DNA of 64,000 nucleotides from assembly GCF_042654605.1 (NCBI RefSeq), contig NZ_JBHSGT010000054.1:74869-138868 (forward strand), given 5' to 3'. Of this stretch, positions 34,973 through 44,284 are shown piece by piece. Below the pieces are notes generated by a model. It saw nothing but the letters and a program-made list of their open reading frames with translations. It was not told where the DNA came from and searched no databases. Source of the stretch: Enterococcus_I eurekensis (GTDB lineage: Bacteria > Bacillota > Bacilli > Lactobacillales > Enterococcaceae). Position numbers and translations under genes: made by a program. How positions within the stretch are numbered: the first letter of the stretch is position 1; every line of letters starts with the position of its first letter.

Positions 34973-37483
34973 ATGGATGAATTATTTACAGCACGAGCAA
35001 AAGCCGTTTTGGCCATCTCTCAAGAAGAAGCCAAATTTTTTAAACACCAGTCTGTAGGATCGGAGCACCTTTTGCTCGCTCTAGTTATTGAGCAAGATGG
35101 CATTGCCGGTAAGACATTAAGAGAAATGAACGTCCAAGAAAATGATATTCGTGAGGAAATTGAACACATTACAGGTTATGGTCTAATGAAGGACTACCCT
35201 GTTGGTGGATTTTTACCATACTCTCCTCGCGGACGCCAAATTTTTGCATACGCAGGTGACGAAGCCAAGCGTTTAGGGAGTCAACAAATCGGCACGGAAC
35301 ATTTATTACTAGGGATGTTACGTGATGAAGAAATTTTAGCAGCTCGTATTTTATTAAATCTTGGTTTTAGCTTAGCTAAAATGCGTCAATTATTAAATAA
35401 AAAAATGGGTATGAGTGAACCTCGTGGTATGGCTGGAAGACGTCAAGGTCAAAAAGGTCCACGTCAAGCACCACAACAGCCACAAACGGAAGGAACACCT
35501 GTTTTAGACTCATTAGCACGCGATTTGACAAAACTAGCTTACGATAAGCGTTTAGATCCTGTCGTTGGGCGTAGTAATGAAGTCCGTCGTTTAATCCAAA
35601 TTTTAAGTCGTCGGACAAAAAATAATCCTGTACTAGTCGGGGAACCGGGTGTTGGTAAAACAGCGATTGTGGAAGGCTTAGCACAAAAAATTATTGCAGG
35701 TGAAGTTCCAAGGGATATGCAAAATAAGCGTTTAATGATGCTTGATATGGGAGGACTTGTAGCGGGTACGAAATACCGTGGCGAGTTTGAAGATCGGATG
35801 AAAAAAATCATTGATGAAATTTATCATGACGGACAAGTTATTTTGTTTATTGATGAATTGCATACGTTAATTGGAGCCGGTGGTGCAGAAGGTGCAATCG
35901 ATGCAGCCAATATTTTAAAACCAGCCTTAGCTCGTGGAGAACTACAAACAATCGGTGCAACAACCCTAGATGAATATCAAAAATATATTGAAAAAGACTC
36001 CGCCCTCGAACGTCGTTTTGCTCGCGTACAAGTCGATCAACCCACTGCAGCTGAAGCAGAAGAAATCTTAATAGGTTTACGACCACGCTACGAAGAACAC
36101 CATGGCGTCAAGATTTTAGACGAAGCTTTACATGCAGCGGTCCAATTGTCAGAGCGCTACATTAATTCCCGTCAATTACCAGATAAAGCGATTGATTTAA
36201 TGGATGAAGCCGCGGCAAAAGTTCGATTAGATAAATCAGATGAAGTAGCCGATACTGTACGAATTCAAACGGAATTATTAGCGTTAACCGAAGCCAAAGA
36301 AGCGGCCATTCGCGATCAGGATTTTACGCAAGCTGCTCAAATTCGTGTGAAAGAAAAAGCGCTGGCGAAACGTTTAACTGAAGCAACTTTACTTGAAATG
36401 AAAGAAAATGGTGGCTATAAAGATACGGTGACTGAAGAAGATGTGACCGCTGTTGTTTCTCAATGGACGGGTGTACCGTTGCAACAAATGGAGAAAAAAG
36501 AAACGGAACGTCTACTCGATTTAGAAAATGTGTTGCATCAACGGGTAGTTGGCCAAGATGAAGCAGTTCGAGCAATTTCTCGAGCGATTCGTCGTGCGAG
36601 AAGTGGATTGAAAGATCCGAATCGTCCGATTGGTTCATTTATGTTCTTAGGCCCAACAGGAGTCGGAAAAACCGAGTTAGCTAAAGCATTAGCCGAAGCG
36701 ATGTTCGGTAGCGAAAATTCGCTGATTCGTGTCGACATGTCTGAGTTTATGGAAAAATACAGTACGAGTCGTTTAATTGGTTCGCCTCCAGGTTATGTTG
36801 GCTATGATGAAGGTGGTCAATTAACTGAAAAAGTTCGTTCAAAACCGTATTCAGTTATTTTGTTAGATGAAGTTGAAAAGGCGCATCCTGATGTCTTTAA
36901 TATTTTATTACAAGTCTTAGATGATGGTCATTTAACCGATGCTAAAGGTCGTAAAGTTGATTTTAGAAATACGATTTTAATTATGACTTCAAATATCGGA
37001 GCGACACAATTACGTGAAGAGAAAAATGTTGGTTTTAATGTTGTTGAAACCTCAAAAGATTACAATGCGATGCAAAAACGTATTTTAGAAGAATTGAAAA
37101 AAGCTTATCGACCTGAATTCTTAAACCGAATCGATGAAACAATTGTCTTCCGTTCGTTAGAGCAAAAAGAAATTCATCAAATCGTGAAAATTATGAGTCG
37201 TTCCATTATTAAACGTTTAGAAGAACAAGATATCCAATTGAAGATTACACCAGCAGCAATTGATGTAATTGGTAAAGCAGGATTTGATCCTGAATATGGT
37301 GCCCGTCCAATTCGTCGTGCTTTACAAAAAGAAGTGGAAGACCGACTAAGCGAGGCTCTATTAATGGGGCAAATTCATTTAGGCGATCATGTAACAATTG
37401 GCGCTTCAAAAGGTACGATTACACTGAACGTTAAAGAAAAAAAGGTTCAACCAGTAACAAAAGTTGCGTTACAAAAAGTTTAA
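34973..37483 (+). CDS. clpC: ATP-dependent Clp protease ATP-binding subunit ClpC
   Basis: An AAA+ unfoldase that feeds substrates to ClpP. The 836-residue protein has two N-terminal Clp repeats (residues about 1-140), AAA-1 with Walker A GEPGVGKTA and Walker B ILFIDELHTL, a middle domain with a UVR-like segment (DQDFTQAAQIRVKEKAL), AAA-2 with GPTGVGKTE and VILLDEVEKAH, and a C-terminal sensor-2 region GARPIRRALQKEVED. The middle domain identifies ClpC. ATG 34973 follows AAGGAG; it begins five bases after the ctsR stop. Confidence 0.96.
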   Translation: MDELFTARAKAVLAISQEEAKFFKHQSVGSEHLLLALVIEQDGIAGKTLREMNVQENDIREEIEHITGYGLMKDYPVGGFLPYSPRGRQIFAYAGDEAKRLGSQQIGTEHLLLGMLRDEEILAARILLNLGFSLAKMRQLLNKKMGMSEPRGMAGRRQGQKGPRQAPQQPQTEGTPVLDSLARDLTKLAYDKRLDPVVGRSNEVRRLIQILSRRTKNNPVLVGEPGVGKTAIVEGLAQKIIAGEVPRDMQNKRLMMLDMGGLVAGTKYRGEFEDRMKKIIDEIYHDGQVILFIDELHTLIGAGGAEGAIDAANILKPALARGELQTIGATTLDEYQKYIEKDSALERRFARVQVDQPTAAEAEEILIGLRPRYEEHHGVKILDEALHAAVQLSERYINSRQLPDKAIDLMDEAAAKVRLDKSDEVADTVRIQTELLALTEAKEAAIRDQDFTQAAQIRVKEKALAKRLTEATLLEMKENGGYKDTVTEEDVTAVVSQWTGVPLQQMEKKETERLLDLENVLHQRVVGQDEAVRAISRAIRRARSGLKDPNRPIGSFMFLGPTGVGKTELAKALAEAMFGSENSLIRVDMSEFMEKYSTSRLIGSPPGYVGYDEGGQLTEKVRSKPYSVILLDEVEKAHPDVFNILLQVLDDGHLTDAKGRKVDFRNTILIMTSNIGATQLREEKNVGFNVVETSKDYNAMQKRILEELKKAYRPEFLNRIDETIVFRSLEQKEIHQIVKIMSRSIIKRLEEQDIQLKITPAAIDVIGKAGFDPEYGARPIRRALQKEVEDRLSEALLMGQIHLGDHVTIGASKGTITLNVKEKKVQPVTKVALQKV

Positions 37484-37488
37484 TATAA

Positions 37489-37531
37489 CAAAACATCAAG
37501 CGAATCCGATTGGAAGCTTGATGTTTTTTTG
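37489..37531 (+). terminator. clpC terminator
   Basis: AAAACATCAAGC / GCTTGATGTTTTTTT around a 14-base loop. Confidence 0.85.
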
Positions 37532-37754
37532 TGTAAAAATAACATATGCAAACTTTGTCTTTACCTTTAATCGCTGATTCGTGCACAATAAAACAGTTAG
37601 TGGTGGAAATAAAAGAATTAAATATCACAAACAAATAAAAGAATAGCTTGAAAAAACGCTTAAATAAAGAATTTAACTTTATTTCGGTCAATATTAATTG
37701 TAATCAGGTGAACATAAGACTGTGAAATTATCGTGAAAAAACACACGAACACTC

Positions 37755-37783
37755 TTGGAAACAAGCGCCGCATGTGATACGAT
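37755..37783 (+). promoter_or_regulatory. Promoter of the trhP1-trhP2 operon
   Basis: TTGGAA (37755-37760), 17 bases, TACGAT (37778-37783) with an extended TG. The upstream 37532-37754 holds nothing recognisable. Confidence 0.55.
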
Positions 37784-37805
37784 TAGTTCGTTGCAAGGAG
37801 GGTAT

Positions 37806-38732
37806 ATGAATATGATTGAAATAATCGCAACAGTTGAATCCGTGGAACAAGCAAAAGCTTTGTTGCCGGTTGTCGATACGATTTACTTTGGGGAAGAAAC
37901 CTTTGCGTTACGCTTACCCCATTCCTTTACAAGAGAAGAGCAACGTGAATTGGTCAAACTTGCTCATCAAGCAGGTAAAAAAGCGATGGTTGCTACCAAT
38001 GCATTGATGCATCCTGAAAAAATGAAATTAGTTCCAGAATATTTAGCCTTTTTAAAAGAAATTGAAATCGATCTGATTACGGTTGGGGAACCTGGCGTGA
38101 TTTATGTGATGGGACAAAAAGAAGAACTGCAAATCCCGTTTATCTATGCTGCAGAAACACTCGTTACAAGTGCCCGTCAAATTAACTTCTGGGGTCGCAA
38201 AGGTGCGCAAGGTGCTGTTCTAGCACGTGAAGTGCCTTTTGAAGAGATGAAAGTACTAGCACCACAATTAGAAATTCCAGCTGAAGTCTTGGTTTATGGT
38301 GCGACCTGTATTCATCATTCAAAACGTCCGTTACTTGATAATTATTATAATTTCACGAAACAAGAGGAAGGCACGTCGAAACATCGGAATTTATTTATTT
38401 CTGAACCGAAAAAAGATGAGACGCATTACTCTATTTTTGAAGATTCACATGGCACACATATTTATGCAAATAACGATTTAAGTTTGATGCAAGAATTAAA
38501 CGAACTTGCGACGACGAATTTAACGACATGGAAGCTTGACGGGATGTTTACACCAGGTGAAAATTTCGTAGCCATAGCGAAAATATTCAACGAGGCGCGT
38601 CAAGCGATTGAAAATAACAATTGGACAACGAAACTGGGTGAAAAATTGAGCCAACAAGTAGCTGAATTACATCCGGAAAATCGCGGTTTAGATACTGGTT
38701 TTTATTACGTTGATCCAAAGAAAATTAAGTAA
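37806..38732 (+). CDS. trhP1: U32 family peptidase-like protein, tRNA hydroxylation (TrhP1/YrrN-like)
   Basis: Paired U32 proteins TrhP1 and TrhP2 (B. subtilis YrrN/YrrO) are needed for prephenate-dependent 5-hydroxylation of uridine 34 in tRNA. This 308-residue partner shows a TIM-barrel-like U32 N-terminus (VEQAKALLPVVDTIYFGEE) and the shortened motif VLVYGATCIHHSKRP, which retains one cysteine but lacks the full cysteine set of the larger partner. ATG 37806 (or 37812) follows AAGGAGGG; the longer frame would start inside the promoter. trhP2 follows after 12 bases. Confidence 0.85.
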   Translation: MNMIEIIATVESVEQAKALLPVVDTIYFGEETFALRLPHSFTREEQRELVKLAHQAGKKAMVATNALMHPEKMKLVPEYLAFLKEIEIDLITVGEPGVIYVMGQKEELQIPFIYAAETLVTSARQINFWGRKGAQGAVLAREVPFEEMKVLAPQLEIPAEVLVYGATCIHHSKRPLLDNYYNFTKQEEGTSKHRNLFISEPKKDETHYSIFEDSHGTHIYANNDLSLMQELNELATTNLTTWKLDGMFTPGENFVAIAKIFNEARQAIENNNWTTKLGEKLSQQVAELHPENRGLDTGFYYVDPKKIK

Positions 38733-38744
38733 GGAAGTGAACTT

Positions 38745-39986
38745 ATGGCAACAACAAGAAAGCTTAAACGTCCAGAAGTTTTAGCACCTGCGGGTACATT
38801 AGAAAAATTAAAAGTAGCGATTCATTACGGAGCAGATGCGGTTTATATTGGCGGAAATGCTTATGGTTTAAGAAGTCGTGCAGGAAACTTTACCTATGAG
38901 CAAATGGCTGAAGGTGTCGCTTTTGCGAAAGAACATAATGCCAAAGTTTATGTAGCAGCCAATATGGTGACGCATGAAGGAAACCAAGAAGGTGCGGGCG
39001 AATTTTTCCGTGAATTACGTGATGTTGGTATTTCGGCGGTGATTGTATCCGATCCAGCTTTAATTGAAATTTGTATTACAGAAGCACCAGGTTTGCCGGT
39101 TCATCTGTCAACGCAGGCTTCAGCGACCAACTATGAGACGCTTGAATTTTGGAAAAATGAAGGGCTAGAGCGCGTAGTTTTAGGCCGCGAAGTCTCAATG
39201 GAAGAAGTGGCGGAAATCCGTAGAAATACAGATGTTGAGATTGAAGCTTTCATTCATGGGGCGATGTGTATTTCCTATTCTGGTCGTTGTACGCTATCAA
39301 ATCATATGTCGATGCGTGATGCCAATCGTGGAGGTTGTTCGCAATCTTGTCGTTGGAAATACGATTTATATGATCTTCCTTTCGGTGAAGAGCGCCGGAG
39401 CTTAACTAAAAATGGTGAAGTTGCGGAAGAGTTTTCAATGAGTGCGGTCGATATGTCAATGATCGAACACATTCCAGATATTATTGAAAATGGTATCGAT
39501 TCCTTAAAAATTGAGGGAAGAATGAAGTCCATTCATTATGTTTCAACTGTTTCAAACGTTTATAAAGCAGCAGTTGATAGCTATATGGCTGACCCAGAAA
39601 ATTATGTTTGCAAACAAGAGTGGATTGATGAATTGTGGAAAGTTGCTCAACGTGAGCTGGCAACTGGTTTTTATTATGGAACACCAACAGAAAACGAACA
39701 ACTTTTTGGGGCGCGTCGCAAGATTCCTGAATATAAATTTATCGGAGAAGTTTTAAGTTATGATGAGGCAACGAAAATTGCGACAATCCGTCAAAGAAAT
39801 GCCTTTGAAGTAGGCGATGAAATTGAATTTTATGGTCCAGGCTTCCATCATTTTGAACAAAAGATTGAAGTTATGTATAATGAAGATAACGAAAGCATTG
39901 ATCGTGCACCAAATGCGATGATGATCGTGACAATGCCGGTTAACGAGAAAGTTGAACCAGGTGATATGATTCGTAAACGTAAATAA
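38745..39986 (+). CDS. trhP2: U32 family peptidase-like protein, tRNA hydroxylation (TrhP2/YrrO-like)
   Basis: The large U32 partner of 413 residues. It carries the family signature EAFIHGAMCISYSGRC and further cysteines in GGCSQSCRWKYDLYD, likely iron-sulfur ligands. The N-terminus KRPEVLAPAGTLEKLKVAIHYGADAVYIGG is the classic U32 opening, and a small C-terminal barrel follows about residue 330. Older annotations call it a collagenase-like peptidase; the paired operon with the shorter homologue favours the tRNA role. Confidence 0.88.
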   Translation: MATTRKLKRPEVLAPAGTLEKLKVAIHYGADAVYIGGNAYGLRSRAGNFTYEQMAEGVAFAKEHNAKVYVAANMVTHEGNQEGAGEFFRELRDVGISAVIVSDPALIEICITEAPGLPVHLSTQASATNYETLEFWKNEGLERVVLGREVSMEEVAEIRRNTDVEIEAFIHGAMCISYSGRCTLSNHMSMRDANRGGCSQSCRWKYDLYDLPFGEERRSLTKNGEVAEEFSMSAVDMSMIEHIPDIIENGIDSLKIEGRMKSIHYVSTVSNVYKAAVDSYMADPENYVCKQEWIDELWKVAQRELATGFYYGTPTENEQLFGARRKIPEYKFIGEVLSYDEATKIATIRQRNAFEVGDEIEFYGPGFHHFEQKIEVMYNEDNESIDRAPNAMMIVTMPVNEKVEPGDMIRKRK

Positions 39987-39994
39987 TCAATAAT

Positions 39995-40037
39995 GAAGAG
40001 CCGTTCTTTTCTTAATTGGAAAGAGGCTCTTTTTTGA
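39995..40037 (+). terminator. trhP2 terminator
   Basis: GAAGAGCC pairs with GGCTCTTTTTT; an inner CTTTTC/GGAAAG stem extends it. Confidence 0.75.
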
Positions 40038-40053
40038 CAAAGGAGCCCAACTA

Positions 40054-40509
40054 ATGTGTAAATTTAAGTGGCGTAAACAAGTATTATCGGAAGATTGGCC
40101 GTTACTATTAGAAGCCGATCCCTCAAAAGGGATGGTTGAAATATATCTGGAGCAAAGTGATATATTGGAAGTACGAGAACAAAAGGAATTAATTGGTATT
40201 TTAGTTTTAAAATCAAATGATATACAAACTAGTGAAATCATGAATCTTTCAGTCCGTGAAGATTGCCGGCAAAAAGGAATTGGTCGCAAGCTAATCGAGC
40301 AGGCGCTGGCTTTTGGTCGAACGAAAAATGATCGAAAAATCATGATTGCAACCGGGACGACAAGTTTGTCTGCTTTGTTGTTGTATCAAAAATGCGGGTT
40401 TCGCGTCGAAGCGGTGGAACGTGATTATTTTACCCAACATTATGCAGAAATACTGATTGAAAATGGTGTTGTTTTACGAGATCGATTAATCTTGAGTCAG
40501 GAAATTTAA
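40054..40509 (+). CDS. GNAT family N-acetyltransferase
   Basis: A 151-residue acetyl-CoA-dependent acetyltransferase. Motif A reads EIMNLSVREDCRQKGIGRKL with the Q/R-x-x-G-x-G acetyl-CoA loop, and motif B follows in SALLLYQKCGFRVEAVERDY. The substrate cannot be told from sequence. RBS AAAGGAG precedes the ATG. It lies between the trhP2 terminator and gor, which has its own promoter, so it is probably a short transcript of its own or read-through. Confidence 0.85.
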   Translation: MCKFKWRKQVLSEDWPLLLEADPSKGMVEIYLEQSDILEVREQKELIGILVLKSNDIQTSEIMNLSVREDCRQKGIGRKLIEQALAFGRTKNDRKIMIATGTTSLSALLLYQKCGFRVEAVERDYFTQHYAEILIENGVVLRDRLILSQEI

Positions 40510-40513
40510 AAAA

Positions 40514-40542
40514 TTGACAGTCATTTTTCTGCATGGTACGTT
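40514..40542 (+). promoter_or_regulatory. gor promoter
   Basis: TTGACA (40514-40519), 17 bases, TACGTT with extended TG. Confidence 0.5.
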
Positions 40543-40580
40543 AAGAGGAAATTAAAAATAAAAAATGGAGGCGACTCTTT

Positions 40581-41927
40581 TTGCTAAAATATGATTATAT
40601 CGTGATTGGTGGCGGTAGTGGTGGTATCGGCTCTGCTAATCGAGCAGCGATGCGTGGAGCAAAAGTTTTATTAATTGAAGGAAATGAGCTAGGAGGGACA
40701 TGCGTCAATGTGGGCTGTGTTCCTAAAAAAGTAATGTGGCAAGCGAGTGAATTACTTGAAGGTATAGAACGCGATGCGAAAGGTTATGGTATTTATCCAC
40801 AAGGAGTCGACTTAGACTTCAAGCAACTTGTGGATAACCGTCAAGAATATATTGAACGTTTACATGGCGCGTATCAAAGCGGCCTTGATAGCAATGGTGT
40901 TGAAGTCTTAAGAGGTTATGCACAATTTGTGGATAACTCTACCGTTGAAGTAAATGGTATCAAATACCAAGCGGACCATATTTTAATTGCTACCGGTGGA
41001 CGTCCGGTAGCTTTAGATATTCCTGGTGGAAAATACGCGCAAAACTCGGATCAATTTTTTGAATTAACCAAATTACCTAAAAAGCCTATTGTGATTGGTG
41101 GCGGTTATATTGCAGCTGAAATTGCAGGAGTAATGAATGGCCTAGGAAGTCAAGTTTCATGGGCTTTTCGCTACCATCGTCCTTTACGTCACTTCGATGA
41201 AATGCTCTCGTACCAATTATTGAAACTTTATGAAGAAGATGGAATTAGCACGCATCCTGAGCATGTTCCGACATCAATAGATAAAGAAGACGACACGTAT
41301 ATCGTGCATTTTGCTAATGGAAAAAGTCTCAAAGGTGATTACGTCTTTTTTGCGGGTGGTCGTGTACCGAATGTGGATAATATTGGTTTAGATAACACAG
41401 ATGTCGAGTTATCCCCAGAAGGATTCGTAGTTGTGGATAAGTTCCAAAATACAACGGCTCAAGGAATTTATGCGGTAGGGGATATCATTGGAAAAATTGA
41501 TTTGACTCCTGTTGCAATTGCAGCTGGTCGTCGTTTATCTGAGCGTTTATTTAATGGACAAACGAATAATTTTTTGAATTACGATTTAGTACCAACCGTT
41601 GTCTTTACGCATCCAACAATTGGTACAGTCGGTATTTCTGAAAAAGAAGCCATTGATCGCTATGGTAAAGAGTCAGTCAAAGTTTATGAATCTTCATTTG
41701 CATCGATGTATTTTGCATTAGACACATACCGCCAACAATCGCGGATGAAATTAGTGTGTGTCGGACCTGAAGAAAAAATTGTTGGACTACACGGGATTGG
41801 TCGTGGGATGGATGAAATGCTTCAAGGATTTGCTGTTGCAATTAAAATGGGTGCAACAAAAGCTGATTTCGACGATACCGTAGCGATTCACCCAACATCA
41901 GCCGAAGAATTCGTCACTATGAGATAA
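40581..41927 (+). CDS. gor: Glutathione-disulfide reductase
   Basis: Reduces glutathione disulfide with NADPH. The 448-residue flavoprotein starts at TTG 40581, nine bases after TGGAGG, with the FAD motif IVIGGGSGGIGSA and the redox-active pair C41/C46 in GGTCVNVGCVPKK. A second Rossmann loop (IGGGYIAAEIAGVM) binds NADPH, and the dimer-interface active-site motif HPTSAEE is near the C-terminus. The cysteine spacing and C-terminus fit glutathione reductase better than mercuric or trypanothione-type enzymes. A palindromic repeat begins at the stop codon. Confidence 0.93.
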   Translation: MLKYDYIVIGGGSGGIGSANRAAMRGAKVLLIEGNELGGTCVNVGCVPKKVMWQASELLEGIERDAKGYGIYPQGVDLDFKQLVDNRQEYIERLHGAYQSGLDSNGVEVLRGYAQFVDNSTVEVNGIKYQADHILIATGGRPVALDIPGGKYAQNSDQFFELTKLPKKPIVIGGGYIAAEIAGVMNGLGSQVSWAFRYHRPLRHFDEMLSYQLLKLYEEDGISTHPEHVPTSIDKEDDTYIVHFANGKSLKGDYVFFAGGRVPNVDNIGLDNTDVELSPEGFVVVDKFQNTTAQGIYAVGDIIGKIDLTPVAIAAGRRLSERLFNGQTNNFLNYDLVPTVVFTHPTIGTVGISEKEAIDRYGKESVKVYESSFASMYFALDTYRQQSRMKLVCVGPEEKIVGLHGIGRGMDEMLQGFAVAIKMGATKADFDDTVAIHPTSAEEFVTMR

Positions 41928-42090
41928 GAGGCACTAAAATTAGTGCCTAGCGACAAGAGATAAGCGGGCTTTAGAAAAAATCGTATTTTGATTTTTCCCT
42001 AAAGCGTCTTATCTCCGCAGTCGCTACTAATTTTATGCCGTTTCAATAAGAGGCACTAAAATCAGTGTTCAGCGACAAGAGATAAGCAAA
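41926..42090. repeat. Palindromic repeat element downstream of gor
   Basis: A long imperfect hairpin fills 41928-42039: TAGCGAC-AA-GAGATAAG on the left pairs with CTTATCTC-CGCA-GTCGCTA on the right. The left arm is then repeated at 42048-42088, 122 bases from the first copy, without a right arm. It shares stem layout and internal-loop pattern with the rpoB-rpoC array. Confidence 0.75.
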
Positions 42091-42094
42091 AATT

Positions 42095-42147
42095 AAAAAA
42101 TCGTCTGCAATCTATGGTTACTAACAATGATTGCAGGCGATTTTTTG
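42095..42147 (-). terminator. dmkB operon terminator
   Basis: AAAAAATCGTCTGCAATC (42095-42112) pairs with GATTGCAGGCGATTTTTT (42129-42146); T tract on the minus strand. Confidence 0.8.
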
Positions 42148-42148
42148 G

Positions 42149-43135
42149 TTAATTTTCACGATGTAAAATTAGTTTTGTGATCTGTAACAAGGTTTCTTTA
42201 ATGCCCTCTGGATGATTTGGTAATTTTTGAATGTCTTTAAGGGCTTTATTCGTGTAGTCACTTGCTAATTGTTGCGCTTTTTCAACTCCTTGTGTTTCCT
42301 CAACGATTTGCAAGACCGCTTGCGCTTCATCGGGTGTCATGTGTTCTTTTTTAGCAAGCAGTGGTTTTAATTGCGAAGAATCTTGTTCTAGCGCGTAAAG
42401 CAATGGTAAGGAATAAATACCTTGTCGCACATCTTCTAATACAGGCTTACCAATTGCCTGACTGTCTTGTGAGTAGTCTAAAATATCGTCTAAAATTTGG
42501 AAGGCCATGCCGATATTATGGCCAATTTCGCCGGCTTTTTTAGCGAAAAGTTTTGTACTACCACTTTCAAAGGTACCAATGGAGCAACTTAATGCAAAAA
42601 GTTCAGCCGTTTTACCAGAGATATTATTGAGGTAATCTTCGATCGTTACTTCAGCATAATAATGTTTATCCATCTGACCGAGTTCGCCAGCCAATATTTT
42701 CTCCATACTGCGGGAGTTCATTTGTAAACTTTTCATTGAGGTTGCATAGTCAGCCATAATACGAAAACAGGCGACGAATAAATAATCACCAGCATAAACG
42801 GCTGTGGCATTACCGAATTTCGCACGAACAGTCGGTAAACTGCGGCGTAAATCGGAATCATCGACGATATCATCGTGAATTAAAGTGGCCGTATGGAGCA
42901 TTTCAATAGCAGCAGCCATTGCCAAAATTTTGTTTTCATCTTTTTCAGTTCCAAATTGCGCAAATAAGATTTGATAGGCTGGGCGTAAAAGTTTCCCTCC
43001 TGCATGAATCATTTCAATAATTGCTTGTTCGACGTCTTTATTTTGAATATGGAGGGAATTCTCCATTATGTCTAATGTTTTTGTTAAGTCTTTTTGCAAA
43101 ATGGGAAAAGCATCCCACATTGAATGAAGTGTCAT
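42149..43135 (-). CDS. dmkB: Polyprenyl diphosphate synthase (DmkB-like)
   Basis: Builds the isoprenoid side chain of demethylmenaquinone from allylic diphosphate and IPP. The 328-residue trans-prenyltransferase has both aspartate-rich motifs, HDDIVDDSDLRR (first) and ILDDILDYSQD (second), with GGKLLRP near the N-terminus. ATG 43135 follows AAGGAGG at nine bases; an in-frame start 27 bases upstream has no such site. It closes the ndh2-eetA-eetB-dmkB operon, the order known from the Listeria EET locus, so it is assigned to the EET-specific quinone. Confidence 0.92.
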   Translation of the reverse strand: MTLHSMWDAFPILQKDLTKTLDIMENSLHIQNKDVEQAIIEMIHAGGKLLRPAYQILFAQFGTEKDENKILAMAAAIEMLHTATLIHDDIVDDSDLRRSLPTVRAKFGNATAVYAGDYLFVACFRIMADYATSMKSLQMNSRSMEKILAGELGQMDKHYYAEVTIEDYLNNISGKTAELFALSCSIGTFESGSTKLFAKKAGEIGHNIGMAFQILDDILDYSQDSQAIGKPVLEDVRQGIYSLPLLYALEQDSSQLKPLLAKKEHMTPDEAQAVLQIVEETQGVEKAQQLASDYTNKALKDIQKLPNHPEGIKETLLQITKLILHREN

Positions 43136-43148
43136 CAGAAAATCCTCC

Positions 43149-43718
43149 TTAACTTTTTTCATTGATTGGTTCAGACCATTTTACATTTGTGTGTTCCTCA
43201 TGTTCGTCTTTGAACTGCTTTAAGGTTTTCACTCGTTTTAATAAATAATTTGCGGCAATCCCGATTGCGATTCCTGATAAGATCCCAAAAAATGACAGAA
43301 TTGGTAAATATAAGAGGACGGTCCAAGATTGGGCAATCCACGAGGCAGTAATCAGTTGTCCGACATTATGCATGAAACCACCAGCACCGCTGATTCCAAC
43401 AATACTGACTCTTTTTGGGCCTAATGATTTGATGAGGAGCATTGAAAAATAACTTAACATGCTGCCAGAAAAGCTGTAAAGGAATGTTGAGACTGTTCCA
43501 CCGAGTAACGTCGTTAAAATTAGACGCAAAACAACTAATTTGAAACTATCACGTTTTGGCATGGTAAAAATAGCGATGATGGTAATTAAATTAGCTAATC
43601 CTAGCTTGGCTCCAGGTGCAAAGGCGAAAGGATAAGGAATCATATTTTCGATAAGACCGATAATTACCCCTTGAGCGACAAGTAATGAAATAAAAATAGT
43701 TTTTCGTAATGGATTCAT
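43149..43718 (-). CDS. eetB: EetB-like membrane protein (Gx transporter family)
   Basis: A 190-residue membrane protein of the family once labelled heptaprenyl diphosphate synthase component I, renamed EetB for its need in extracellular electron transfer. About five hydrophobic segments are visible, with IENMIPYPFAFAPGAKLGLANL, the family hallmark, near the N-terminus. Its likely role is to work with EetA in moving electrons from quinol to the outside. It starts about 13 bases after eetA with no clear ribosome site (ATG 43718, or TTG 43724), so coupling is probable; dmkB follows. Confidence 0.9.
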   Translation of the reverse strand: MNPLRKTIFISLLVAQGVIIGLIENMIPYPFAFAPGAKLGLANLITIIAIFTMPKRDSFKLVVLRLILTTLLGGTVSTFLYSFSGSMLSYFSMLLIKSLGPKRVSIVGISGAGGFMHNVGQLITASWIAQSWTVLLYLPILSFFGILSGIAIGIAANYLLKRVKTLKQFKDEHEEHTNVKWSEPINEKS

Positions 43719-43731
43719 AGGCAAGACGAGT

Positions 43732-44148
43732 TTAGTAAATCAAATCGTCAGTTTCACTCCCATCTATCGCAACAATTTCGATGACAACTTTATGAGGGAG
43801 ACAAACGATTGTCTCACCATTTTTACTCGCCCAACCGCGGCGGACACAAATTTGGTCCCCGCAATCAGCTTCGGAAATTCGAATACGATCGCCATCGATT
43901 TCAATGATGTTTGTTTCACCTATGTCACTTTTATATGTATAGCGTTGGCCTTTTTTACCTTCGACTAATTGAAAAGTCTCAATTTCTTTTCCATCAACTC
44001 GTAGAATGGCCTGTTTTTCTGCATTTTCTGGTATTTGTTGAGAACCAAAAACAACGAGTGGAAGAAACGATGAAACAATTAAAGTGAAAATAATAATAAA
44101 GTCCCAAGGTTTCATATGGCTTGCGCGAATAAATTCTTTGATTTTCAT
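43732..44148 (-). CDS. eetA: EetA-like NusG-domain-II membrane-anchored protein
   Basis: A 138-residue protein with an N-terminal membrane helix (residues about 17-36) and an extracellular NusG domain II-like fold containing three cysteines (ADCGDQICVRRG, ETIVCLPHKVV). This architecture is EetA of the flavin-based EET system. It follows ndh2 after a hairpin terminator, and its own extended -10 lies at 44179-44187, so it may be expressed apart from ndh2. Confidence 0.9.
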   Translation of the reverse strand: MKIKEFIRASHMKPWDFIIIFTLIVSSFLPLVVFGSQQIPENAEKQAILRVDGKEIETFQLVEGKKGQRYTYKSDIGETNIIEIDGDRIRISEADCGDQICVRRGWASKNGETIVCLPHKVVIEIVAIDGSETDDLIY

Positions 44149-44178
44149 TTTGTTTGGCTTCTCCTCTAATTTTTCTAT

Positions 44179-44187
44179 ATTCTAACA
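44179..44187 (-). promoter_or_regulatory. Possible eetA promoter (extended -10)
   Basis: On the minus strand TGTTAGAAT, a TG-extended TAGAAT, about 30 bases before eetA; the -35 is poor. Confidence 0.35.
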
Positions 44188-44217
44188 TATTATTGAACGA
44201 ACAGAGGCCTTTTTAAT

Positions 44218-44264
44218 AGAAAAAAGGTTGAAACAAAAGTATTTTTTGACTTTTGTTTCAACCT
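44218..44264 (-). terminator. Terminator between ndh2 and eetA
   Basis: AGGTTGAAACAAAAGT and its complement form a perfect 16-bp stem with an eight-base loop; the T tract lies on the minus strand, downstream of ndh2. It would end or thin out transcripts before eetA. Confidence 0.8.
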
Positions 44265-44284
44265 CGAAGATTCATTAAAATGAA

